NCBI GenBank assembly: GCA_029931535.1
Contig: JAQPZY010001670.1
Coordinates: forward strand, 7,626,501 to 7,690,500
DNA: 64,000 nucleotides
Direction of reading: 5' to 3'
From: Margaritifera margaritifera
Taxonomy: Eukaryota; Mollusca; Bivalvia; Unionida; Margaritiferidae
This document shows positions 26,701-41,700 of this stretch, piece by piece. The notes under the pieces are model-generated. The model worked only from the letters and a program-made list of their open reading frames with translations, searched no databases and was not told where the DNA came from. Made by a program: the position numbers and the translations under genes. Position 1 is the first letter of the stretch. Each line of letters begins with the position of its first letter.

Positions 26701-29700
26701 ACCTTTTGCTTGTGATATGAAGTAACTTCCACAATGAATACTCCTAATAAGTTTCATGACTGTACATACAATATTAGAGAAAATGAGAAAAATGCAAAAA
26801 ATTAACGAAGATCCCTACACCAACAACAATGAAGACAATGTCGCTGAATAAAAGTGATACCTACATCTCGCCTATGCTTTACAGGCAAGACAAAAATTCA
26901 TATAAATCTCAAACAATTACAGCAACCAGATTTAGCTTATTTATTGAAGTCCTTATGATGCCGAGATGCTGATAACATAGGTTCACTCACTGATCTGTCA
27001 TATACATATTTCAATGTCCTACCTGTCTTCATACAGTTACATAAGGAAATACATTAAATTATTTAGGAACAAGAACTGTGTTTTAAAAAACACATTATAT
27101 GCCCCAAAGAAGAGCTGTCTATATACCAAAAGGCATAATCCTATTAATCTATAGGCACCAACCAGGGGTATGACTCATAGGCCACAATCAGGGGCATGAC
27201 CCATGGGCACGAACTGGGGGCATGATCCATAGGTACCAACCATTGCTATTACCCACAGGCATGAATGCTACAGGGAAGTGAAGTATATGATTTTGTTATA
27301 TATTCAAAACAGGGTGTAAACTGAATGCACAAGAACTAGAATCAAACAAGAATCATACTTTTTGATCCAATGGCCCCATCCATGGACATAATCCATGAGC
27401 AGGAGTGATCCAAGGTGATAAATAAGAATGTGATGTCATATTCAAAATATGCACTGAGCTGGATAAGGAATAATAATAATAATAATAATAACATGAATTT
27501 TAAAAAAAGTGTTCTACTTCTTGACCACATGGTCCCAATAAGGACATAACCCTGGGACAATGGTGGTATACAAAGAAAGGAAAGCACGGAATCATAATAT
27601 TTCAACTTTAAAGTGAACTGTGTGAAAGGTCATTTAAATACTAGAAAAAATTTAACCAAAAGGTGTCATACTTCTTGACCAGATGGCCACATTCAGGGAT
27701 GTAACTCTGGGCACAACACAGTAAAGGAAGAATTTGGAATTTAGGATCATATAACATTCCAAAGGACAAAGTACAGTAAGTGTGTAAAAGAGCCCAAAAT
27801 ATTTAGAATTTTGTAATCTTGAAGAAATTCAATTGAATATGTGCTGAAAGAAAGCTTATCATCAATGAAAATCATTTTTAATAATGTTCTAAAAAGCCTT
27901 GTCTTTGTGACATCATCATGACTTAATGAAGATGTGCTGGTTGCTATTTTGCTCAGATTTTTCACATTATTATTGTGTTATTTTCCCCATTTTAGGCATG
28001 AGTACCCAATAAAGCCAAAATGATATTCACAAATTATATTTCTTTAACAATTTTGCACAACATTATTGGGTATGATTGGTTCTTGAGACGGCTCAAATTC
28101 AAGAAAAAGCAAGCTCCATTAATGATCTTTTAATTCTATAATCAATTGTTCTAAGTGTACTCAGCATATATTATACTTCTACTGATATAACTATGAGGTA
28201 TAGATAATTAATTAGGGCTGTAAACAGGCATGATTTGTAATTTAAAACTTTGCAAATTAAGCATGACTAAAATGTATCTTCTGCAGATCTATATATTTTA
28301 CTGGGAAAAGGATTAGAGAGTTAAGTGTTTATATCCAAGTTGTTAACTTCTAAATATAATTTTCCTTGATTATGAAATTAAATGACAGCAGAATGTTTCA
28401 GTTTTCTCTATTTTTGTTTTTCTTAAAAATACACTGTCACAGAACTTTCTGATGTATCCTTGTGCAAGTCATATTAGGTATATAGTTCTTACGTTGCACT
28501 GCCTGTGTAATATTTTATTACAAATGACCATACTTTACTTCGTATTGTCACATTTGCCATTACATGTGTTTCATGATGACAAATAATTGTCATGACAGTC
28601 ATATTTTTACCATTATAATAAAATTCTTGATAAATGATCTATTAATATTTTTATACTGGCTATAGGGAAAGAAAAGACATGAGCTTGCAGACATCTAACC
28701 TCATGTGTAATATACTGACATACAATTAGTCTCCGAGCTCTTTTTATAGTGTTAAAATAGTTTATATGTAATTCTTTTATAATCTAACATGTGGTCCACT
28801 GAACTACTTACTAACTGAAGTGGACTGTATATTATCTTTTTCTAAGAAAGATCTTAAAGCTTTCCTAGTGTTTACCTCAAACATCTGTTCCTTGAACCTA
28901 TGCAGGAAGAGCATTAAGTCTGTGAGGTTTCCCATGAAGAACTCTGGCATGTGTGCAAGGGTTCGGGGAATCTGCACAGGGAGGGGGAATTGGATTGGCT
29001 CAAAGCTGGCAATGTCATCCTGTCGTGCCATCTGGGCCAGCCAGGTGGCAGAGGCAAGGTGAAAGTTCATATTCATTTCTAGGAAATGGGGCTCTGTCAT
29101 GGCTGCCTTTAATGTCAGATACACTGTTAGACCTGTATGGTAAGACAAAACAATATTTTTTCATAATCTGATATTGTATCACAGATGTTACAAAAGCCTG
29201 TATAATTGTTGAGCCATGAAAGAGTCAGGAAAAAGAAAAGAAAAAAAAAGACTTAAAAAGGTGATATGAGAAACTTTCTTTAAAGCTAATTGCATGGTGA
29301 TGATAATATGAATTCATTTATTTTTGTTGTTTTGCAAGAGATCCAAGTGGACCTGCTATCACTCACCTGTATACTGCAGTAAATGAATTCAATTAAAAGA
29401 GGTTTCATTTAAATTTAGGTTCTAAGTGATCACATACCTTTTGAGAATTTTTTATTTTGGTAACATTGGTTATACTATCATCATTATAACAAATTTCAAA
29501 GATCAAATCAGAGTTAAGGTTACCTCATTATTATGTGTAGATTTTGCTGGTTATTGAACATTTCTGAGGTTTTGTTTATATAAAGTCAAACATCAAGTTT
29601 CATCAAAATCTGTTCATTTATAGAGCCACCAATGCATCCACAAGGCCAGCAAATCAGAGCCCAGATTGCACAGATTTTGTTACTGAACTCATCTCAGATC

Positions 29701-32700
29701 TGTTTGATATAAAGCTACATTACAAATCTGATCATAATTGGTTCATAAATAAAGCATGCAATGTGTCCACAAGGTCAGCCAATCATAGCCCAAATAACAC
29801 CATTAATATGTGTCGATCTCACTGGTTACTGAATACATTCAGATCTTGTTGTTATAAAGCTACATCACACATTTCAGCAAAATCAGTTCATAAATACAGT
29901 GCATCCACAAGGCCAGCCAATTAAAGTCCATATCACCTCATTATTAAGTGTGGATGTCCCTGGTTATTCAACTCATCTGAGATCGTGTTGATACAAAGCT
30001 AAAAAGTAAGTTCATCAAACTCAGTTCAAAAATAAATCTAACACAGCATCCATAATAAATTAATGGCAGATACATGACACATAATGGACAGTGGATACGG
30101 ATCTACGACATTTGATCATCTAATGATTGATCACAACCTGTCAATATCCATGACGATTGATAACGACGATGTTTGGTCATCACAATGTTTGATCACAGCA
30201 CCATTTGATCATTGCAAAATTGATTTTTCAATTGGTAAATTTTATCTGTTTGGTCATTGTGAAATTGATTGTTTAATTGGTATATTTAATCTGTTTGATC
30301 ATCACAAAATGCATTATTTAATTGATATATTTAATCTGTTTGATCATCACAAAATGCATTGTTTAATTGGTATATTTAATCTGTTTGATCATCACAAAAT
30401 GCATTGTTTAATTGGTATATTTATTCTGATAGAATATTTTGATTTATATTACCCATATTATGCATGCATTTAAATTCACACATTCTCATCGTCATAAGAA
30501 CAGTGTGCCCCTTGCAAAATGTTCAGCTATGGCTGATGTATTAGGAAAGTCGAAGTGATCGAAAAACACACTGATATATCATAATTTTAAATTCTGGTGA
30601 CACAAGACACTCTTAAATGGGCAGTTTGTCTAACATTATCATTTAACAATAAATAATTTTTTCACATTGATAGTTCATGTAGCTGATTTTATAATGTGCT
30701 AAATATTTCACACATAATAACTGCATAATAACATTACGAAACTATATACATTTTGTTGTGGTGAGCAAGAGTTGCTATGATCATAATTGCTGGTGATGAG
30801 CAAACATAGAGGTGATGAAAAGTCAGTGCTCAAATGTCGTGGTGATAACAGGTAGTGATCAAGGGTCAGATGATCAAACATCTGGTTACCGTGGACACAG
30901 TGCCATAACATAAGCTCACTGGACCTTTGGCCAGGTGAGCTAAAAAAATGACATTTTCATCTGCATTTAATCATGTAATGGGGAAGTGTTCTACAGTTTC
31001 CAGAAAAGGATCATTATTCACTGGCTCTTAAAATTTATGGTTTATAGCAACCACAAAATTGATAAAAATTGGTGCCTAACAGGAAAAATAGAGTGAATTC
31101 ACAGTAGATTAAAATACCTAATAAAAAAACAAGTGTTTCTTGACATATGATTCTCCACACATGCTTTTCTTTGGTAATTCCAGGTAGACCAGAATAAATG
31201 TCAGTAGTAAGGAGTATTGTAGATTACATGATAAAATTGGTCAGAAAGAATAGCGCTGTAGTATACAAAGTGTGGCTGATGAATTCATGCATACTCTTAG
31301 TAACAAGAATATGAACTGCTCTCAGTTTTAATGAAAAAGATATGAATGCAAAAAACCATTAACAGTGCTATTTTCATGCTATTTATCTCATTAAATGGAC
31401 TGTCCAGCATGTATTCAGGGCAAAATTTGAGTAGTAAAATAGCAGTTTTAGAACACCCCATTTTTATGGTTTAAAAATGACCAGCAGGCCTTAAAATATA
31501 TTTTTTATTGTTTAAAGTCACATGGAAGTCGACTTGGTGCAATGTGGTCTCCGCCACTTGAGAGCAAGTTGGTTGACAAAATCTCCCACTGAACCCTCTT
31601 GCACTTGTGCAGCAGCTGCAGATGGACATGTTTACCAGATTTTTTTATACAAAGCCGCAGAGAGACTGTATATAGTGGCATCATTTTTATTTTAAAGAAG
31701 TATGCAATTTTGCAATTAGGAATACTTTATTCAGTAATGTAGCCCACCAGCCCAAATTACATACATACATATTAAACAAACAAACACATCAGGTGAGTAT
31801 AACAAGTTCAAGTATAGTAAGTGTAAGTACTTACATTTTCTTAATAGTTTTCTTTTCTCCCTGCTAAAGAATACAAACTTACAAACTGATACAATAGTTT
31901 CTCTGTGATTACTTCTCAATGCATCAAAAAATTTCTCTTCACGTGGGTTCAAATACAGAAACAAGGGTAAATACTTCACACGAATGTCTGTAAATCTTGG
32001 ACAACAGCAAATAAAATGATATTCTGTTTCCACAATATTAAGATCGCAGTATCTTCATATTTCAGTTTCTCAATGCGTCCTGAATTAACCTTAACATCAA
32101 GTAACCCGCCCCTCAATATACAGTATATATTCCTAAAAATAGGCTTGTCTAAGTATGTATTATGTGTATAGCCATTTAACCATGCACTGGACTAACAATA
32201 AATGTGCTTGGCTAAAGCTAGAGAAAAAAGTAACTTGTGCTTGAACTGACTGAAGGGTTGAAACAGGTCGGTTGCCAGAAACCTAAGTTGTGTTGGATGC
32301 CACTGTAGCTATAGGGGTAGGCAAAATAGTTAAAACAGGTTTGGCACCTGAAACGGAAGTAAGTGCCATCTCTATGTCATTTGGTTGTACACGCACTTGC
32401 TGCTCCGGCACTGGTAGATCCTGCCATATTCTGTACAGGCATGTTGACCCAATACCAAATTTTTTCCTTGTATCCTCAGCAGACAATTTTCCTCTTAGAT
32501 TTTGTTATTTCTTCTATTTGCTCTGGTAAGAGATCATGTGCTGGTGGCATGCTGATATTAGTATTTGCTAGTTTACAAATTTCATTAAGTTTTTTACTGA
32601 GTTTACTGGTAACCCAATTACGTGGCTCACTGGTATTGGTATACAGTAAATTTATAGTTGATTAAAAAATATATTATGGTGCTGCCCCATCATGCACTAA

Positions 32701-35700
32701 ACAGGCTCATCCACAGCTACCACACAAATGCAAGAGGGTTGAATGGTGGGTTTTGTCAACCGGCTTGCTTTCAAGAGGCAGAGACCACCATGCACCAACT
32801 CGACCTCCATGTAACATTAAACAATAAAAGCTATATCATTTTAAGGCCTGCTGGCCATTTTTAATCCTTAAAAATGGAATGGTGGTCTACAACTGCTATT
32901 TTGCTACTACTCCTTGAAAAAGTCACTCACCTTTCTCCATCTGCATCTTGATGCTGCGTGTGGGCTCCATGTCATCACTGGGTACCTGTTCCCTGATCTC
33001 ATGGTACAGCCGCTGTATGCGGTTCAGTTCCTGGTGGATCTCCATAAACTTGTCATGCACAGTGTGGAAACCGAGGTTCAGACACTGCTGTGTCAGGAAG
33101 AAGCATTCTGTGATGAAGTTATAACTACTCTCCTCTACCAACTTCTCAAGCCCCTCCCTTGGGACCAGGCAGGTTTCCTTCTCCAGGCCTGTCAGGCAGA
33201 AAGATGGAGAGAACTTGACAAGTAATGTACATATGAAAATGACAGCATTCATCTATCAAAAATTAGATATAAACAATTTTAGAGATATTTCAAACATAAT
33301 GTGAAAGTCCAATTCTGATTTGTTCGAAAAGATAAAGTTGTATTGAAATGAAATAGAATTGTAACAGAATAAAAAAAGTTAGGTCTATAGGTATACAGTG
33401 AAAACAAATTTTTCAGTAAATTATGTTTCTCTGAGAATACTTACCCAATCACGTTACTTTAAACCCTCCAAACCTCCCCACCATGTGAGCATCCTCACTG
33501 ATATATCGCTTGATCATGTTAACATAAGCCAAATTGGTAACTGGAGGAGGGAATGCTGAGCATCCTACCTATACCCTAGACATCCTTTGAGCGAAGAAAG
33601 ACCGGATTCTTTATATGAAAGATAACCCTCTCTCCTAAGTTGAAAGCAGCAAAGCAGATGGTCATGTGATCTGTGACAACTATACCAGCTTAAGAAGATT
33701 ATCAAACTCTTCTTACCAACAAACTGGGTCTACAGATCATCTGGGCTGCAGCCACTGCACCCACCAGATTAAAATCTTGTCTCTGTGAAGCTAAATCCAG
33801 GAGATAAAACTTAAGAAGTTTTACTGTGCATGCCAGAGGCTTGCAGAGATTGCTTTAATTTCACGAGCTGAAATCTTCATGAGCTGTCTGATCTTTTGAG
33901 ACTTCAGAGTACACCAAGCATATAACCCACGTCAGCCACGATGATTGGGTTTGCGGGTGATATACTCTTTCCCGACTTTCACCGGGAGAAAGAGTCTTGT
34001 TCCACGACTTTTCTCTGTGTGCTTTAAACAATGCTTGAGGGTGTGGACAGTATCTTGCATGGTCGATTCTCTCGACATTCTATCAAAAAGAGAGCATATG
34101 ACGACTCTCTGATTGCCCGCTGACTGCAGCTTATTCTTTGCAACAAAGCATGGTTGCATCGTTAGGATCCTGGAACCATCCAATCTGAACTGGAGATAGT
34201 TCAGGTCCACTGAAAGGGCATGTAACTTGCTCACCTTGCAAGCTGAAGTTAAAGCTATCAGGAAACATGTTTTGTATGATAGTAGGTTCAGTGAGGTTCT
34301 GACATCATGGAGTGGTAGCCTTTGATGGTAATTGGGGCCAACTTTTCCTCCTCATACAGCCAGAGAAAAAAGTGTGCCAATTGAGGAATTTAGGCACCCA
34401 AAGGGACAATGTTGTTGACTTTGAATAAGTCCCTTAACTCATTAACCCCTGGAGATTCTTTTCATTTTCGCCTGAAATGGGGGTAGGAAACGCATTTTTT
34501 GGGTTACTTCTGAATGCAGCAAAACACATCTGCTTAAGAAAGTTTTTCGTTTAGCCGGATGCTTAGGTTTATCAGAAACATTGTTTTTGATTGGCTATTA
34601 TGCTCGCGCATGTGCAGAAGGGTAAAAGTTGGACTTCTTTTTTTTTTTTTTTTTTTTTTTTTTTTCGTATTGGTTCCCTGATTTTTTTGTCCTGGCCCCT
34701 TTTTACTCCAAATCTCAAACTTATCCTACTTTTTGCAAAGGTTCATCTGTCTGTGTGCTGTTTGGACTGGTCTGCTTTAGATCTAAGGCCCAAAAGTCTA
34801 AAATCTGGACACAAACTCCGGTTCCAGAACTGGCAATTTTAGACCTAAAAAAAATCGGGTCTCAAAAACTGCATTTTTTTCGCTGTATTTTTTAATGGGA
34901 GTAGAAAGTCGACATTATTTGATATCATTGTAGAGCTACATCTGTCTACTTTCCTGAAATACCATCCACTTTAGTGTATCCTAAATGATGTTCACGTTAC
35001 AGAGCTCGGAACTAGGGTACAACCTCATGACCCGTAAACGTGGCGCAAGGGGTTAATGAGTTAATACTTGCCATTTTCCCTCATAAGCCTTCAAAGTGGA
35101 GGGCCTTCTTGCTTGCAAGATTCTCTCCAAAATCGAAGGTTTAAATTCTTTCCTTCGCAAGGCTTCCCTGACAAGAGCCAGATGTGAAGGAGGTCTCAGT
35201 TCAGACAGGGATGGAATACCTGTGACTGCAGTTGTTTGAGAAGATTCAGCTTGGCCAGAATTTTCCTGGGGTAATCTATCACCAAATTGAGTAGACTGTT
35301 GACCCAGGACTTGTCCTATCTGAGAGGGGCATACAGAATCTGTTTCCAGTTCTGATCCCTTAACTTTTGTATTATTTTCGGTACTAAGACTGTGGGTGGG
35401 TAGGCAAATGCCTACAACTTCTCCCAACTGATTGAAAGTGCATCTGTGGCCCAAGCTTCTGGGTCTGGAACTGGAGAGCCGAAGGTGGGCAGTTTGTGAT
35501 TCCACCTTGTTTCGAAAAGATCCATAATTAAACGCCACCAAAGCGCACAAATCCGATGAAAGACCGACTGATGGATGGACCATTCGGTAAGAATAATTGG
35601 ACCCTTTCTTGATGGAGAGTCCAACAGGACAATGAGTCTGCCGGGAATGTGTCAGATTTGTACACTGATGTTGAGTTCGAAGCACCTAAGCAGAAACTGT

Positions 35701-38700
35701 CAAACCAGAATGGACAGGTTGGGTGATTTGGTTCCCCCCTGTTTGACGAGGTAGGTCACAACCACTGAATTGTCCAACATGATTAGAACTATTTTCCCTG
35801 ATAGAAGATCCTTAAAAAAGATAAAGGCATTAATTATATCCTTCATTTCCAGAAGGCTGATGTGAAGAAACATTTACTCCACCCACCCACCCACTTGCCG
35901 CTGACAATATCGAAGCCCCAAAATAGGTGGGCACCTCAACTGTACATACTGGCATCCATACATACTATAATTTCCAGCAGGGGCTTTTCCAGAGGAATTC
36001 CTCTTGTGAGTTTTGATCGAATGGACTGGAAAAATGGCGCCATTAAGCTGGCAAGGTCATCTGTAAGGGGTGCATAGAAAGACAGCCTAGCGGAATCAGA
36101 TCCACTGCTGCACTGAATAATCTGAGGAGCTGCAAAAACTCTCTCGCTGTAATCCATTTCCTGTTGGAAATGGACTCAAAGAGTTAGACGATCTGTACCA
36201 CGCAAATGTGGAGTTGTACAAGATTGAGACCAATGACAAACTCCATACTCAGATGCACAAAAAGATGGGATGGATGGAGGTCTGACTTTTCCCAGTTCAC
36301 ACCCAATAAATTTCTTCCACTGCAGCCTTAAAACTGAACTCAGTTCTTTCCATAGTTGGATCTGAGTTTATTAAAAATTCAGACTTTTCCTCACACTCAC
36401 TGCGTGGGTTATCATGGTCCAGCTCTACTTTCATGTCCATGTAAAAACATGCCCAGCTGCATGGAAATGGCATTTCTATTGTCTCTGTATGAATCACAGT
36501 ATTGCCCAAATGGGTATGCCATGAACATATGGCTAGCTGGATTTGTAAGATCCAGTAAAAAAAAACATGCACACAGACTTAAAGGCCCAACAGCCATACT
36601 CTGACATGCGGGTGGACTGATGTCCTCTGGGCTGCATAAAATGGGGGGGGGAGGGGACACTCCCCCATGCGCTCAAAATTATCTATAGAGGTGTGCGACA
36701 GACGTATGGGCATAAACTGGCCTAAATTTAGCCACTGCATCATCCTCCTCCTGCACAAGACGATGCATCTGTAGCTCTAATAACAGCATACAAGAATGCA
36801 AGGATGGTAAAACTGAAGCGCCTTGCTCCTCCAATTCTGCTCATGTAATGGCAGCAGATATTGTGTGTCTCATTTTTGGTGTGTGGCAGACCCAGACAAC
36901 ATCACCCACTAAACCTGCTACTGATTCCATCTTGGGGTGGACACTCAAAACGTCCAGTGCAATTTGACTCTTTTCTCTCTGTTTTTAAAGCTCTTCTGCA
37001 GGACAGTTGACCAAATATCCTCTGATCAGATCGTGCAAAAACTGCATGTCCCAGACGATGTGCATGGTGCAGAGGCGAGGCAGATATCATGCATGTCCTT
37101 GTTGACCTTAACTTTTTACATTTGGGATATTTTGTCATCACTGTTTAACTGAAATGACAAGAACAACAAACAAGAGTCCCTCAAAGGGACTGACACTCTA
37201 CTGGGCAAAAAGAATTTCCAGGAATTCAAGATAAGACCATTTCTTCCTTTTAACCATCGAGTGCTGAAACCATCTCTGATATTCTTCAGCAATCAATTTT
37301 TTTTAAAATTAGCTCTCTGTGGTGCACATTTTGTATGTCAGCTTGGCACCATTTTCAATTAGGACAAAGTAGATATAATTAGAAGTGTTTTGATGGAAAA
37401 ACCATGTCATAATGATCATCCATTCAGGAGGAGTAGTGACAACAAGATTTTTTAAGACAGTCATTGTGGCAGCCATATTGAATGTATGACTGGCATCATT
37501 TTCATTTAGGACCAACAAGACATCAAAGTCTTTTAGTGAAAACCTCATGTTTATACAACCTTCCATTCATGAGTAGTAGTGATACCAATATTTTCAAGAT
37601 GGCCATTGTATGGTGGCCAAATTGGATGTCAGATCAGCACCATTTTCATTTAGGACCAACCAGACATAATAAGAAGTCTTTTAGTGAAAACCATATGTTG
37701 ATATGACCATCCATGTAGGAGGATTAGCAATAACAAGATTTTAAAGATGGCCACTGTGGTGGCCATATTGGACGTCATATCAACACCCTTTTTATTAAGG
37801 ACCAACTAGACATCATAAGAAGTCTTTCAGTGAAAACCCCATATTGATATGACCATCCATTCAGGAGAAGTAGTGATAACAAGATTTTCAAGATGGCTGC
37901 TATGGTGGCAGCCATATTGGGTATGCGAGTGGGACCATTTTCATTTAGGACCAACTAAACCATGAGATGAGTGTGTGTGTAAAAGTTTCATGGCAATCCT
38001 CCAAATAGTATAGGAGGAGTAGCGATAACAAAGTTGATGGATGATGGATGAGGGACAGTAGAGCTACAAAAATTATTAAATGAACAACTCCAGCGTATTA
38101 ATAAGTTGCAAAAACAACAACTGTTAATAACTGAGTGAAAAAACACATAGTGAGCACAAAAACATGACCAAAAACATGCTCAAGCGATACCGTTTTGGAG
38201 CATATGGTCAGAATAAATGAAGTCCATGAATGTGACAAATTCACATAAAAATTGGTCACAATAAAAAAATAATACACACCACCTGTAGTAGATTCTTTAC
38301 TACACACTAAAAACCCAAATTCCAAGATGGATGGTTGAAAACCAGAGATAACACAGGATTTTCTGGAGGCGTACAATACAATATCGCCTGTACTGTAGCA
38401 GAAGCTTAAAACTAGCGACACCCAGAGGAGATAATGGGCAAGAGTTACTGCCCTTCATTTGTCTGACAGAGATGGATTTTCATCTTTTGGGGGAGGGCTG
38501 GATTTGGGAGGTAGCAAGTTTATATTCCTAATGTTAATGTGATTGGGGATATGTATTTGAAGGAGAAATGATGGATGCAAGATGATGGATAAAGTCATAA
38601 ACTTGTGTATTACATCATGCTGCTACAACTACTACTACTGCTTCTACAGATCTGAATATTTAAAATATGAGCCAAGAACTGTAGATATAGCTAATATATT

Positions 38701-41700
38701 GGCAGAATTATAAATAGTTATCTACATTAAGGATATGATCATCACAGAAAAACTAAGTACTTAAAAAGAAAATATTACAACACACATTATCTTCTTAAAG
38801 CTCTAATTACAGATTATGATTATGCATGAATGGCTTCTACATTAAAGTTCTAAATAATAATTCTGGTGAACTGACCTACAGCATGCACTCCTTTTTCTCT
38901 GGCCTGTTCATCATCACTGACTGTGACACAAGAGTAGCTGGGTTGGACTTTCATCAGTTTGGGAGACAGGGGCTCAGAGAATGGTTGACACAGTTTGAGC
39001 ATCACATAACTTAAGTTGAGGGCAAATCCATCACTACAAAACAGGCTGAACAGCTGCGGAGCATGGGCCGCCCATAACTTGGCTCTACCTACATTTAATG
39101 AAAATAAATACTAGTAAATGCCAGCCTGCAATAATCAAACAATCCAACCTTAGGGTTCCAAAACATACACTTGTTCGCTAGTCTGACAAGTGATGGGTGT
39201 GCTAGAAAGAGTAACTTTCTCTAGACAAAAATAGCAAGAGAATATAGTTACATCATGGTCTTTTGTCCTGCTGGACAAGTAGCAATTAAAAAATTGTTCA
39301 AGGAATACCGTCTCCAAGCAGTGCAAGGGTGTAAAATGTTTATGTGTTTCATATAAACTTGACATATTTCACCAAAACTTACAAATGTTTCAGGGAGATT
39401 TGCCACTGAAGTACTATATTAAATAAGGGCCATTTTACGTCCCCCATTTTTATGAAAAAATGAATGTTGATAAATTCTATGATGGTTTTTCTTTACATGT
39501 AATTCAAAATATGAACTGAAGTGTTTTAGAGTAATTTTGTTTACAGATTTCTAGTTCATACAAAAAAACGACCATTGAACACTGGCTGGTATATTGGAAA
39601 TTGCAAAATGAATGGTCAATTCAGCAACTTCAACTCCAAATTAGATTTCAGCACATGCTTGCTCCAAGAAAAAAATTATATAGATTTTGTATCTATTCTG
39701 ACCAAACTTATTTTAAAAATATCATGATGGAGCAAGTTTGCACTGATGTCTTAAAAACTCAAATATTTACTAATTTTACTATGTAAAACATTGCCATGTT
39801 GTTACAGTTGTGTAATATCCAAATCTGAGTTGGAGAACCTGTATAGAAACTGACCAGCAGTTGCTCACAATTTCTTTTTGTCCTAGCATTATTATACTTG
39901 AAAAATACAGAAAAAAAATAAATGTGTATTATTTGAAACAATCTTATTCATCTATTTTCTTTCATTTTTTAAACATTTATTTCACTTGCATGACTTGACT
40001 TTCAGGACAGGCACCAATCGGGATCTGAAAGGGACTGCTGGGCCCTCTTTCAAGTCATATTTTGTTGTTCAACAAACCTGAATATTGCTATGTTGTCAAA
40101 GAAATCATGCCATAACTACAAGACAGATGAGTAAATATCTAATTAGTTGACAATAGTTTGCAAATAAAATATAATAAATGAATAAAACATTTTATGCTCA
40201 TAGTTTTTTTTTAATGAGATTCTTCTATCTGCTGTCAGTATGGGGGATAACCACAATGCCTGAAGAAGTAAGGATAAGCTTGAGGTATATTTCATAAATG
40301 TATTGAGTCGATCTTTGCTCATACTGTCATAGTATTATTTTTAGAAACAAAGATATATTGCAGCAGAGTATCCTCCATGTCCAACTACAATGTATACAAA
40401 AAATTATATATAGCTTTAAATTGGTCATGTTGGCAACAGTGAGTAGCTCAGACAGTAAGGCATCTGTCTGCAATAATACTCGTAACATGGCAACAGTATG
40501 AGTAGCTGAGACAGTCAGGCATCTGTCTGCCATGATACTCATGATGTGGCAACAGTGAGAGTAACTCATTTTTAATTGGCTTGTTGATTAGGTATATTCA
40601 TTGTTGACTCCTAGGAGCTCGTTTGTATCCTTTTCAAAATTAAATCTCTATATGCAGCAACATCATCATTTTAAATACAGTGAATATTTTATGCATATGC
40701 CCTATCAATGAGAAATAAAAAATTCAAAAATTGTAATATTTTTTTATTTTTATCCAACATGCCATTTCTCTGTCAAGTGGCACATGAACACAAAACACTG
40801 GTAAAAAATTAAACATGACCTCATACATATAATATACATGAAAAAAATTTGAGAGGGGGCAGAAAATGACCTTTATTAAATATAGTCCTATTATCAATGA
40901 CATGATACACCTTCTTTATCAACAGAGTTTTTTTTAAAGTTACTTAATATAAACCTCTGTGGAAACAGAGAAACACAAAATTTGGTGAAGGCAACCACAA
41001 CAGAAAAGCTTGTAAAAAACAGTACCATATACATTACATTAAAAATAAAACTATTGATATTTCTAATAAAATAAGGGACATTGAAAATCCATAGATTTAG
41101 CATCTGCTTCTGATGTCTTCCAAATCTGGTACTGGGAATGTGGAGAGAAGATGAATTATGCATTAGTTACCAGAGTTCGCATGTATGCACTTTCCAATCC
41201 ACAGCAGAACTTTGTGTCTGAGTTCAGCATTCACCTTGAGCAGATTAAACATCAGCAAGTAGGCCTGCTCACAGGTCTTGTTCAGGAGCTGGAGGAAAAT
41301 TCAGTCAGGTTTTATACATGATGCAAATACAATGAAAATTTAAAATGATACACACGAAAATGTTTCATATTTATTTAAAACTCTGTGCCATTTGATGTCC
41401 TCCTGTAACAGGCAAGCATTTTTTTTCTGTCCTGTCCCAAAAAAATTTCATCCATGAACATCATAACAAGCAAGCAAATTCAGTGATTCTTTGTTCCCCA
41501 CCTACCATGGTATGGTAAAAGTTTACAATAATGAAACCTGACTATGAATTTTAAGACAGAGATGTAAAGTTACTGAGCAGACATGGAAAGTAACCAAGTT
41601 TCATTGTCCTATCTTAAAGAGCATTAGAGGAAAAGTGCCGAAAAGAATAACAAAATTAATCAGTGACACTGATCTTGAAGATGAAGCTTTGATTGTGATA

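Larger units (their letters stand above)
33403..38568 (-). mobile_element. DIRS-type retrotransposon, element 2 (with nested insertions)
   Basis: Left terminal repeat at 33403 (CAGTAAATTATGTTTCTCTG, TACTTACCCAATCACGTTAC); right at 38430-38568 (GGGCAAGAGTTACTGCCC, ATGTTAATGTGATTGGGGAT). The internal complementary region seen in elements 1 and 3 is mostly deleted. Minus-strand remnants: RNase H/Pol (35412-35624), linker and recombinase start ([20 protein letters not shown], 35060-35150), recombinase (33932-34234: [20 protein letters not shown]). Gag/RT parts (36297-37140) are heavily decayed. Two later elements sit inside it (34434-35064 and 37169-38070). It fills 5.17 of a 5.69-kb intron. Confidence 0.85.

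Noticed and set aside
28820..29171. Plus-strand frames opposite the UBE4A exon at 28876.
   Set aside because: They are antisense shadows of a conserved exon. The same applies to plus-strand frames at 26257-26531 and 32914-33225.
30084..30473. 129-codon plus-strand frame with 15-residue repeats.
   Set aside because: It follows from a 45-bp tandem repeat inside a satellite-carrying element; no signal, domain or conserved context.
32283..32486. 67-codon minus-strand frame inside the foldback loop.
   Set aside because: No recognisable domain and no splice context; probably remnant transposon sequence.
40440..40565. Two copies of a GTAGCTCAGACAGTAAGGC-like phrase resembling the 5' half of a tRNA.
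   Set aside because: There is no 3' half or T loop; it looks like a small local duplication only.
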